Part shown: positions 8,858 through 15,400 of the stretch, one piece after another
How positions within the stretch are numbered: position 1 is the first letter of the stretch
How the letters are laid out: each line of letters starts with the position of its first letter
NCBI GenBank assembly: GCA_028065135.1
Contig: JAPTWR010000032.1
Location: forward strand, 1 to 18,955
DNA: 18,955 nt
Direction of reading: 5' to 3'
From: Acidithiobacillus sp.
Lineage (GTDB): Bacteria > Pseudomonadota > Gammaproteobacteria > Acidithiobacillales > Acidithiobacillaceae
Program-made: the position numbers and the translations under genes
Notes under the pieces: generated by a model
Told to the model about the DNA's origin: nothing
Database searches by the model: none
Seen by the model: only the letters and a program-made list of their open reading frames with translations

Positions 8858-8886
8858 GGTTCACCTCGCATGTGGTTGCTCTACAT

Positions 8887-8906
8887 ACGTGTGCCAAGCG
8901 GAAACA
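8887..8906 (-). promoter_or_regulatory. Shared 20-bp regulatory motif, copy 3 (upstream of orf233-relaxase)
   Basis: On the minus strand this is TGTTTCCGCTTGGCACACGT, followed by ATGTAGAG. It lies 29 bases before the orf233 start at 8857. It differs from copy 1 by one base at the end. It marks the leftward promoter out of the putative oriT region. Confidence 0.8.
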
Positions 8907-9266
8907 TGAGGAGCGCGAACATAGATGGATGGATGCGTTGGGTGCGCCTGGGCGAGGTCGCTTCGCTCCCTTTCTCGCCCGCGCGGGAAGCAGGAAAAGG
9001 GCGCCGTTTTGTGGACGATGCGCTGTGAGCACAGAGGGCCGCGCCAGCGGCACGTCGCCATCCCTGAAAGGGGTGGGGCTGTGCGTGAAAAGGGCAAACC
9101 GAAGGGGTGCCCGTCATCATGCTGCTTTTACACCGAACTAAACCCGGATAGGACCTTATGCGGGTAGATTACGGGTGGAGTACGGGTGTTTCGATGGAAG
9201 AAATCAGGCAGATAACAGGCACAACAGGAATTTCACGGGTTGTTTGCAGGCTGTTCGGGGGCAGTT
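8907..9266. other. Candidate origin of transfer (oriT) region, non-coding
   Basis: This non-coding stretch lies between the divergent relaxase operon and the stb-like operon, the position of oriT in R388-like plasmids. Visible structure includes: inverted repeat GGGCGAG / CTCGCCC (8950-8956, 8974-8980); palindrome CCCGCGCGGG (8978-8987); stem GCCGC-GCCA-GCGGC (9039-9052); stem GGGCA / TGCCC (9092-9096, 9108-9112); and inverted repeat ACCCGGATA / TATGCGGGT with one mismatch and a 6-base spacer (9142-9165). Several short frames cross it but none has a convincing start or protein composition. I cannot identify a nic site, because no stretch matches the R388 or F nic sequence that I know. Confidence 0.55.
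9142..9193. repeat. Inverted repeat plus three 11-bp CGGGT direct repeats
   Basis: Three tandem 11-bp units start with CGGGT: CGGGTAGATTA (9161-9171), CGGGTGGAGTA (9172-9182) and CGGGTGTTTCG (9183-9193). The first overlaps the right arm of the inverted repeat ACCCGGATA / TATGCGGGT (9142-9165). A further ACGGGT is at 9235-9240. The 11-bp period puts the units on nearly the same DNA face, as expected for cooperative binding of a protein. The nearest gene is the StbA-like gene at 9319. Confidence 0.6.
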
Positions 9267-9286
9267 TGTTTCCGCTTGGCATACAT
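9267..9286 (+). promoter_or_regulatory. Shared 20-bp regulatory motif, copy 4 (upstream of stb-like operon)
   Basis: On the plus strand this is TGTTTCCGCTTGGCATACAT, followed by ATATGAGG. It lies 32 bases before the start at 9319, in the opposite orientation to the other three copies but facing its own downstream gene in the same way. Upstream CAGTTTG matches copy 2. Confidence 0.8.
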
Positions 9287-9318
9287 ATATGAGGTATCCA
9301 AGAAAGGAGGTGAAACGA

Positions 9319-9708
9319 ATGGAAAGCTCACGACTGTCAGCACGTCTGGCCGCATATCTGGATGCAATACAGGCGGCCCGGAAGGCTGGGGTGACTTGGA
9401 CGCAACTCGGTCAGGCGTTTGGAACGAGTGGAAAGTACATGGCTGAAGCTGCAAAAGTCGCGGCGTCCGGCAAGTACCTCGCCCATGAACAACTGCCGTT
9501 GCCATCAATACAGGCAACAAAGGCAGAGCCACAGAGCGAACAGCCACGGCGTGCAACTGGCACGGTAAAGAACGTCGGGCGGGATAACCCCCAGTCTCCA
9601 GCAAGGACGGAGATAGTAAAAACAGCATCAGGAACAAGTGCGGTGGACTGGGAAGCCTTGGCACAAAAAAACAAGGCGGAGGCGGAGGATATTCAATGGA
9701 AGGGCTGA
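9319..9708 (+). CDS. stbA: Small HTH DNA-binding protein, StbA-like
   Basis: This 129-aa protein has an N-terminal domain, LSARLAAYLDAIQAARKAGV (about 5-24), followed by VTWTQLGQAFGTSGKYMAEAAK, a probable helix-turn-helix. The rest is low-complexity, polar and probably disordered. The frame is open from 9175, but the ATG at 9319 has a near-perfect ribosome binding site (AAGGAGGTGAAACG), and the upstream extension would cross motif copy 4, so 9319 is the start. Gene order (small HTH protein, ParA-like ATPase, membrane-anchored protein, next to oriT and divergent from the relaxase operon) matches stbABC of R388, where StbA binds direct repeats near oriT and represses several plasmid operons. 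The equivalence rests on order and a short HTH match, not on clear sequence identity. Confidence 0.65.
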   Translation: MESSRLSARLAAYLDAIQAARKAGVTWTQLGQAFGTSGKYMAEAAKVAASGKYLAHEQLPLPSIQATKAEPQSEQPRRATGTVKNVGRDNPQSPARTEIVKTASGTSAVDWEALAQKNKAEAEDIQWKG

Positions 9709-9752
9709 TAACCCGCTTTGTAAAAAACGGTTTTTATTGTGAGGGTATTAAA

Positions 9753-10475
9753 ATGACGATTTATGTTTCTCATGGCGAAAAAGGCGGCGTCGGTAAAAGC
9801 AGGCTGGCAATGGTCCTTGTTGATTATCTACTGGTACATGGTCGCAACGTGGTCGTTGTCGAAGGCGACAAGAGTGGCGCGGATGTGGGTATGCGTTATC
9901 GCGAAATCGTTGAAACTGCGTTTTTAAATCTGAACAGGCCCGATGCAATGGAGGAGGCTTTTAGTGATCTGACTAACGCCCTGGAAGGTTTCGGCGATGC
10001 GGATATTGTCGTGAACCTGCCTGGTCAAGCGTCTGACACACTCGATCAGTTTGCTGATATGTTTGCAGCCGTGGCCGACGCGCTGGGTCATGATTTGGTG
10101 ATCTTTTACAGCATCGGCAACCTCGATATGCACGTTGACAACTTGGCGAAGTCGCTCAAAGGAGGTCTTATGGGGGTAGCGAAGCCTGAACACAGGATCG
10201 TGGTCAGGGGTGAAATTTCCGGAAATCCTGAAAACTTCGCCTGGCAATCCTCTGGGGTCCGCCAAGCGTTTCTGCAAACTGGCGGATCGGAAACGGTCAT
10301 GCCGAAAATCCGCATGGATGCGCTGGAAAAGAAAGTGCGTGAGATTCGCGGGGGTTACACGGCAATGACGCAAACGGCATCGCAGTTGACCTTGGGCGAA
10401 CGGTTTTTGCTCCAAAGGTGGCTTATCCCAGCGCATGAGTGTGTCGCGGTTGGCGTTGCAGGAGGTGAAGCATGA
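9753..10475 (+). CDS. stbB: ParA/MinD-superfamily ATPase, StbB-like
   Basis: This 240-aa protein has a deviant Walker A motif, EKGGVGKSRLA (residues 9-19), with the signature Lys10 and Lys15. VVVVEGDKSGADVGMR (about 32-47) holds the switch-I-type aspartate, and DADIVVNLPGQASD (about 85-98) replaces the usual hhhD-P motif. There is no ParB partner next to it; the following gene has a membrane anchor. An earlier ATG at 9696 would overlap the previous gene and give 259 aa, but 9753 places the P-loop at the N-terminus as is normal and has GAGGG upstream. In R388 StbB is needed for conjugation and counteracts StbA. The P-loop ATPase call is firm; the StbB equivalence comes from gene order. Confidence 0.82.
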   Translation: MTIYVSHGEKGGVGKSRLAMVLVDYLLVHGRNVVVVEGDKSGADVGMRYREIVETAFLNLNRPDAMEEAFSDLTNALEGFGDADIVVNLPGQASDTLDQFADMFAAVADALGHDLVIFYSIGNLDMHVDNLAKSLKGGLMGVAKPEHRIVVRGEISGNPENFAWQSSGVRQAFLQTGGSETVMPKIRMDALEKKVREIRGGYTAMTQTASQLTLGERFLLQRWLIPAHECVAVGVAGGEA

Positions 10476-11182
10476 GCGATCTTGACGATTTGGAAGCGCT
10501 GGCCAATACCGGGGCCCGGGGGGCAACCTCCTCCATGGATGAGGAGGAGGATCATGCACCCGATGTCGTGACGCCTCCTGCCGTCCCCGCTCCGCGCATG
10601 CGGATAGGGGACGGCTCAAGCGCGCGGGACATTGCGTTGCAAGGGCTGTCGCCGTCCTTGAGGGAGCACGTTATCGCGGATGCCGCGGAAATGGGTATAC
10701 GGCTGGAAAGTGATCTGTCTTGGTTGCTGGTCGGAGCTCAGATACGCGCATGGGCCTCCGCGACGGCGTCAGGCGACGCTGCGCGGCTGGTGCATGAGGA
10801 CGTGGGGAAGATTCCTGACCTGATACACCATGCGGTTTTGGTTGGCGGAAACGACCTCACGGGTCAGATCAAAACGGCGATGACGGCAAACGTCCGGGAG
10901 CTTGCCCTGGCAATCCAGGGCGGAATCGCGAAGGCCACTCAGCCGTCCGTGACCGCAGTGCAAACCGCCTTGCAAGACTTTGATTCTAAAGTCGATAAGA
11001 CGATTATCGCCAGGCGTGATGCGGTACTCGCGCAATGGGTTCAATCTGGAAGCGATGCGCTCGATGACCGCGTGCGCGAGGCGATAAAGACAGAACGCAC
11101 GGCCAACCTGGTGTTCATGTCTTTCGGGTTCTTTGGCGTTTTCGTCTTGGGCATACTGCTCGGCATGCACGTGCATTTTTAG
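10472..11182 (+). CDS. Membrane-anchored protein of the stb-like operon (StbC position)
   Basis: This 236-aa protein has an acidic, disordered N-terminus with a Pro-rich patch (about 1-45), a helical middle (SLREHVIADAAEMGIRLESDLSWLL, about 62-86), a long amphipathic helical region (about 105-210) that may self-associate, and one C-terminal transmembrane helix (LVFMSFGFFGVFVLGILLGM, about 213-232) ending in HVHF. It overlaps the ATPase stop as ATGA (10472-10475) and has a strong GGAGGTGAAGC site, so it is translationally coupled. It is likely a tail-anchored partner that brings the ATPase to the membrane (inference). Function is unknown, as for StbC. Confidence 0.75.
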   Translation: MSDLDDLEALANTGARGATSSMDEEEDHAPDVVTPPAVPAPRMRIGDGSSARDIALQGLSPSLREHVIADAAEMGIRLESDLSWLLVGAQIRAWASATASGDAARLVHEDVGKIPDLIHHAVLVGGNDLTGQIKTAMTANVRELALAIQGGIAKATQPSVTAVQTALQDFDSKVDKTIIARRDAVLAQWVQSGSDALDDRVREAIKTERTANLVFMSFGFFGVFVLGILLGMHVHF

Positions 11183-11210
11183 CGTCAAGGTCTCCGGCCT
11201 GGTATGCGTT

Positions 11211-11235
11211 ACCCGCCACCTGTGCGGGTTTTTTT
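11211..11235 (+). terminator. Intrinsic terminator of the stb-like operon
   Basis: The 6-bp stem ACCCGC / GCGGGT (11211-11216, 11224-11229) with a 7-base loop runs into seven T residues (11229-11235). It lies 29 bases after the stop of the third stb-like gene. Confidence 0.9.
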
Positions 11236-11297
11236 ATGCCCGGGATGCACTGCAGAGCCTTATCCATAAAATCCACGGCCCTCGCCCAGACAACGGA

Positions 11298-11462
11298 GAC
11301 CCCCGACAAGGGGTCGGTTGGCCGGTCAGGTTGTGGTCGGCAAGCCGGAACGTGTACCGGCTGGTCGTTACGCAGTAACGAGCCGTCCGCAAGGCGGTGG
11401 AGTTTGTGGAGAAGGCGGTGAGGACGGCACGGAAGTCCTTTCGGATTCCCCCGTCCTTCTCC
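11298..11462. other. Densely structured non-coding region (possible ncRNA, ssi or replication site)
   Basis: Consecutive stem-loops fill this gap: GACCCC / GGGGTC (11298-11303, 11310-11315); AGCCGG / CCGGCT (11343-11348, 11357-11362); CGTTAC-GCA-GTAACG (11366-11380); CCGC-AAG-GCGG (11387-11397); and a large compound hairpin at 11408-11462. That hairpin has stacked arms GGAGAA / TTCTCC, GGACGG / CCGTCC and GGAAGTCC / GGATTCC around a TTTC loop, with an 8-base bulge on the 5' side. There is a T-run at about 11481-11486 on the plus strand. No convincing protein is encoded. It could be a structured RNA, a primosome or single-strand initiation site, or part of oriV. I cannot assign strand or class. 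Confidence 0.5.
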
Positions 11463-11530
11463 ATCCTATGTTGTTGTGTTTTTTGTGGGCCTGTGGTAAC
11501 CCATCAAACACCCAATGTACACGGGATCAC

Positions 11531-12004
11531 TTAGCCATGATGGGAAGGCGCGGGTACCACGTCTACCTTTTGGATCACCTGCGCCATGCGGTCACTGAGA
11601 ACCTGCATGTGGGCATCCATGGTGGAATAAGCAGCGGTTTGCCACGCGGTTGTAAGAGCCAGCGCACCCATTACACCAACAATGATCACACCCGCGACGG
11701 TCCACGCGGTGATGGTCACATGGCGCCGCGTCTCTTTGGCCTCCTCTTTAGCCTCTTTGGCCACCTCCATGCCGCGCTCCACGATGGACTCCATGTGGGC
11801 GATGCGGGTGTCCATCCGAGCTTCAATGGCCTGTATCTTCGCATCAAGTTCGTACCGAGAAACAGGTTCGCTTGGCATCTCGATAGTCTCCTTTTCGTCT
11901 GCCAGATTTGGCAACTCTGTCTTAGTGATCACTACGCCTTCTGTGGTTGGCGACATCAGAATACCCGCCTCGTTTGCGCCGGGGAAAAGCAAAACCTCAC
12001 CCAT
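11531..12004 (-). CDS. Coiled-coil protein with one C-terminal membrane helix, unknown function
   Basis: This 157-aa protein has a hydrophilic N-terminus, a heptad-rich charged helix with strong coiled-coil character (about 48-95: DAKIQAIEARMDTRIAHMES), one transmembrane helix (about 97-119: TITAWTVAGVIIVGVMGALA), and a short tail of about 38 residues with hydrophobic spacing. Its start overlaps the stop of the upstream gene by eight bases (ATGGGTGA), so the two are probably co-translated. I do not recognise it by name. It could be a membrane tether or scaffold. No terminator is obvious after its stop. Confidence 0.7.
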   Translation of the reverse strand: MGEVLLFPGANEAGILMSPTTEGVVITKTELPNLADEKETIEMPSEPVSRYELDAKIQAIEARMDTRIAHMESIVERGMEVAKEAKEEAKETRRHVTITAWTVAGVIIVGVMGALALTTAWQTAAYSTMDAHMQVLSDRMAQVIQKVDVVPAPSHHG

Positions 12005-12293
12005 TGGTCTCTTTCTGCCCCAATTTGACGCTCTGAATGCTTGGCGCCCCTTTCTTTTTCATTTCTTCAATGGCGGTCAATATTTGAGTGGCCAGTGCCT
12101 CCGCGCTCTCTGGAATAAGAACCATCCCAATCTCGCCAGCTATGCTTGGTGGCTCTCCGGGTGCGCCAGGCTTGGTTCTGCCAGCTTCGACCATGAGAGC
12201 GCCTCCAATGCCATAAACTTTAAACGCATTAACAAACACGAAACGTTCTGGTTCCTTGTAGTCACCAACTCCGCCTATATGCTGTTCACTCAT
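11997..12293 (-). CDS. Small protein of unknown function, weakly DUF3467-like
   Basis: This 98-aa soluble protein has an excellent ribosome binding site (AAGGAGGCAAA) before the ATG at 12293. The pattern RFVFVNAFKVYGIGGALMVEAG, then an insert, then GEIGMVLIPESAEALATQILTAIEEMKKKG is reminiscent of DUF3467-type proteins (strand-forming N-terminus, then a helix after a 'vhm.Pe.A..L...l' stretch). The match is by eye and weak. It forms a two-gene operon with the coiled-coil membrane protein downstream, so it may be its soluble partner. Role unknown. Confidence 0.7.
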   Translation of the reverse strand: MSEQHIGGVGDYKEPERFVFVNAFKVYGIGGALMVEAGRTKPGAPGEPPSIAGEIGMVLIPESAEALATQILTAIEEMKKKGAPSIQSVKLGQKETNG

Positions 12294-12312
12294 TTTGCCT
12301 CCTTGCTTTCAC

Positions 12313-12346
12313 GGGACCCCATTTACATTTCATGGAGTCCCTTTTT
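12313..12346. other. Hairpin in the leader of the two-gene operon
   Basis: Arms GGGACCCC (12313-12320) and GGAGTCCC (12334-12341) pair with one mismatch around a 13-base loop. Five T residues follow on the plus strand (12342-12346), so it could end rightward transcription coming from 11.2-12.3 kb. On the minus strand it would lie in the 5' leader of the 12293 gene, 20 bases before its start. Confidence 0.45.
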
Positions 12347-12364
12347 GTAGCCTAACACAAAAAT

Positions 12365-12388
12365 GGTGATGTTTATCACCTGATCACC
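12365..12388. promoter_or_regulatory. Palindromic operator-like site GGTGAT / ATCACC
   Basis: A perfect 6-bp inverted repeat GGTGAT-GTTT-ATCACC (12365-12380) is followed after two bases by another ATCACC (12383-12388). It lies 72 bases upstream of the 12293 start and 70 bases after the stop of the primase-helicase. This looks like a repressor-binding site for the leftward two-gene operon. I see no clear -35/-10 pair to go with it. Confidence 0.45.
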
Positions 12389-12456
12389 ACTGCGGCGCTC
12401 CTTCTGTCCTGCCCATGGTAGTCTGAGCCGTCCATAAGACGGGGCCTTGAACGGGA

Positions 12457-15400
12457 TTAACCAGGCGGGTCGAATATCTCCAGCATGACCGCGGCGGCGT
12501 GCTGGTAACCCTGTGACGTTTCCATGGTGGATTCCAGAACGGCCCGCGCCAACGCTGGCACAGCGTCCAGGTCTCTAAGGGCCGTTTCCCACAGGACCCG
12601 CAACTTGAATAGCAGATTGCGGGTTGTTTCCGCACCCTTCTCCGCTATTTCACGCTGCAAGGCTTTCACGATCCTGGCATTGCGTCCGTTGCATTCCAAC
12701 CATGGCGCCATCCATGGATTCTCCGCAATCATTTCTTGGTAGGTCGCATGCCGGACCGCGTCGGGGTTTGTCCCACCCGCGTGTGTATCCTTTACAGTGG
12801 TGGGACAAACCCCATTCTCGATCATCTCTCCCCTCACGTTGTCCCTGGTGACGCTTCCGTTTTTGAGCGCCACGGCAACTGCCGCTGATGCAGCATCGTC
12901 CAGGCGGGCTGCATGGCGGGCTGCTCGGCGCTCTTCGCCCGTTGTGCCTCCAACAATGCGCTCAAACTCGGCAATCTCAAGCCCGTGCTGTCCCAGTCCG
13001 GCAACCGGCGCACCTCCAACAACATACACAAGGGCGCTTCCCTGATCCGGCGTCCGGTTCGCGCTCCGCAGACGCCCTATAGCTTGCACACGCAACGCGG
13101 CAATGCAGTCCAGCATCCACTCGCGGACCACCTGGTTCGCTGGTAAACGGCACTTGCTCAGTTGCTGGTGATCAGCGTTAACAGCAATCCACAGTTTCTT
13201 TTCCCATTTGTTATCCCAGTGCGGCAACTCGTCAGGCAACGCCAGGCCAAGCTGAATCAGCAGAGCCCTGTGCCCTTCCCATTTTTCCGCCCATACAAAC
13301 TCAGGCACTGGCGGTTGACCCCACAGCAGCAGCCCGTCAAGGTCGCGCCAGTGGTCATGTGCTTTATCGTGCCAACCCCACCAGCCGACTGAGTGCCTGA
13401 CGGAAAGGTCCCAACGCTCGTCGCTGGTCATCTCTTCGATCTCTTCAACGCTGATTCGGGCTCGTGCCGACAACACCTGGATAGCGACTTGCCGACGGGC
13501 AATGACTCCACATTCACCGCCGGTCTCATCTTCGTTCCGTTTTTTGGCGGTCATGATCTCTTCAACTTCCTGGTTCAACCTTTTCTCATAGTCCTTGTCA
13601 TCTGGATTCAGGAGTGAATAGAACCGGCGTGGATCGACACGTATCTCGACCGCCTGTTTTGCAATGATCCGCGTAACAGTGCCGCCCTTCGCCGTAATCA
13701 CAGCCTTGGCCGATGCATCCAAAGTCGCGTCCATAATCAGCAAGGGGATGACACCTGCGACTTCTTCGATGACCGGATGATAATAAACCCCGTTCAGGCG
13801 CCCCTCCCGGACCGTAAGGCTACCGGCGACGGCTGCCCGCACGATTTCGAATGCAATACGCAATGGAGAAGCGGTCAGGGTCAGCCAGCGCTCCCACGTA
13901 GACTGTTCCCAACTGTTCCCATGTTTCCCAATATACGTTTTAGCGTCTTTCACCAGATCCGCCAACTCCACAGGCGCGGAAATGTATTCACCTTCTTTGG
14001 CATCCAATGTCGCTTGTCCGAGTACAGGCACAACGCCTTTGAACAGCGCCAAGGCGCCCAAAATTGCATCACGCTCTTTCTGCGGCATATCGGTTACTGT
14101 GAAACCGTCATCTTTCAGTGCATCCTTTGCAAGCTTTGAGGAGTGATCGTTGATCGCGGCGACAAGCTTCTCCAGTTTTACGATGATCTTGCGTATATCG
14201 TCCAAACTCAAACTGTTGGTATGGACCCACTCCACGGCCTCATCAACGATCACTCCGTCAACCTGGGTGCTGGAAAATCCGGCTTCGCGGAGCAGATCGC
14301 CGGTTCCCAGCCCCGCACCCACGACCACGCGAACAGACTCACTTTGGGCCTGTTCAAAGTGAGGTATCCAAGTGCACGCGTGCACGGTGTGGCGCAGGCT
14401 GGGGAAGTCCTTAAAGAATTTCACGACAGTCTGTGATGCTTGCTTACCTGCCGCTTCTGACCGTTCAAGCATGAGCTGGTTTCCATGTGCGCAGTGCCCT
14501 GAGCGGCACATTTCGCTGATCATGTGCTCGCTTTCGGCCAGACGGCCAACCGGGCCGTCTTTCTTTGAGTGCGGGCAGTGATTCACGATGCCCTGGTCAA
14601 ACCCTGTCAGAGTCCATGACTCGCCGGTCTTGTCATCGATCACTGTTTTGTCGCGGCACTCACGCCCGCGACGAAAAAAAGCACCGGCCTTTTCATACTC
14701 CTCGGCCTGTTTTTTATCCTTGGCAACAACCACCACGTGGAGACCGAACTGCTTAAAGATGGGAATGAATTCGCGGATCAGCGTAGACTTCCCGACGCCA
14801 GTTGTGATCTCGATAGCCTCGATGATGGCAGGAATGTCCAGTTTGTTGTCGTCGCCCGATTTTTTAGCCCGATCTTTTACAGCGCCAACCCATCGCCACA
14901 TAACTTGCCGAAGGATTTCACGTGCCGCCGTCACTTCGACAACTTCTGCCACGGTGTTTTTTTGGCGTTCCGACTCATGCAAAGCCTGCCATTCGTCCGG
15001 CGTCATCGGGCGCACGGGCAGCGAAACGGTGCGCCCACGCACCGGCCTGGTGTAACCGAACTCCGCAGCTATGTGGAACAACGTGCCCAGGGTCACGGAA
15101 TATCCTGACAGTGTGCTGAACTTGTAACGCAATTCAGACTGTCCGGGATATCCTGCTCCCTTCGCTGACCAAGCGTCCCAAAGCTCAAAACCGCCCTCGA
15201 CGGTGGCAAGAGCCATACCAATCTTGACCCACAGTTCATAGCCGCAGTCCGCCGGAATGTGCATGAGTGCTTTGAATAATTCGTTTCGTTTCGCATCATC
15301 CAGGGCGGATGGTTTTTGGGGCTTATCCAGCCGCACCGCACCCGGCGTTGCCTTCTTCCTGGCTACCGCCTTTTCCGTTTCAAAATCTGGCAATTCAGCC

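Noticed and set aside
9175..9318. Upstream extension of the StbA-like gene from the ATG at 9175
   Set aside because: It would read through the CGGGT repeats and regulatory motif copy 4, while the ATG at 9319 has an almost perfect ribosome binding site.
9924..10619. Minus-strand 231-codon frame
   Set aside because: It is a shadow of the ParA-like ATPase, rich in Arg, His and Cys, with no ribosome binding site.
11234..11464. Minus-strand 76-codon frame (starts MEKDGGIRKDF) over the stem-loop region
   Set aside because: The frame coincides with paired stems and has no clear family features; I prefer a structured nucleic acid but cannot fully exclude it, so it is used as a refutation test in the finding.
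11318..12028. Long plus-strand open frame of 236 codons
   Set aside because: It is antisense to the coiled-coil protein gene and reads through the stem-loop region. Its protein is rich in His, Cys and Arg without domain features and has no good ribosome binding site.
14737..15108. Plus-strand open frames inside the primase-helicase gene (this and others of 60-238 codons)
   Set aside because: The minus-strand frame is continuous for 1257 codons with recognisable motifs; the plus frames have atypical composition and no start signals.
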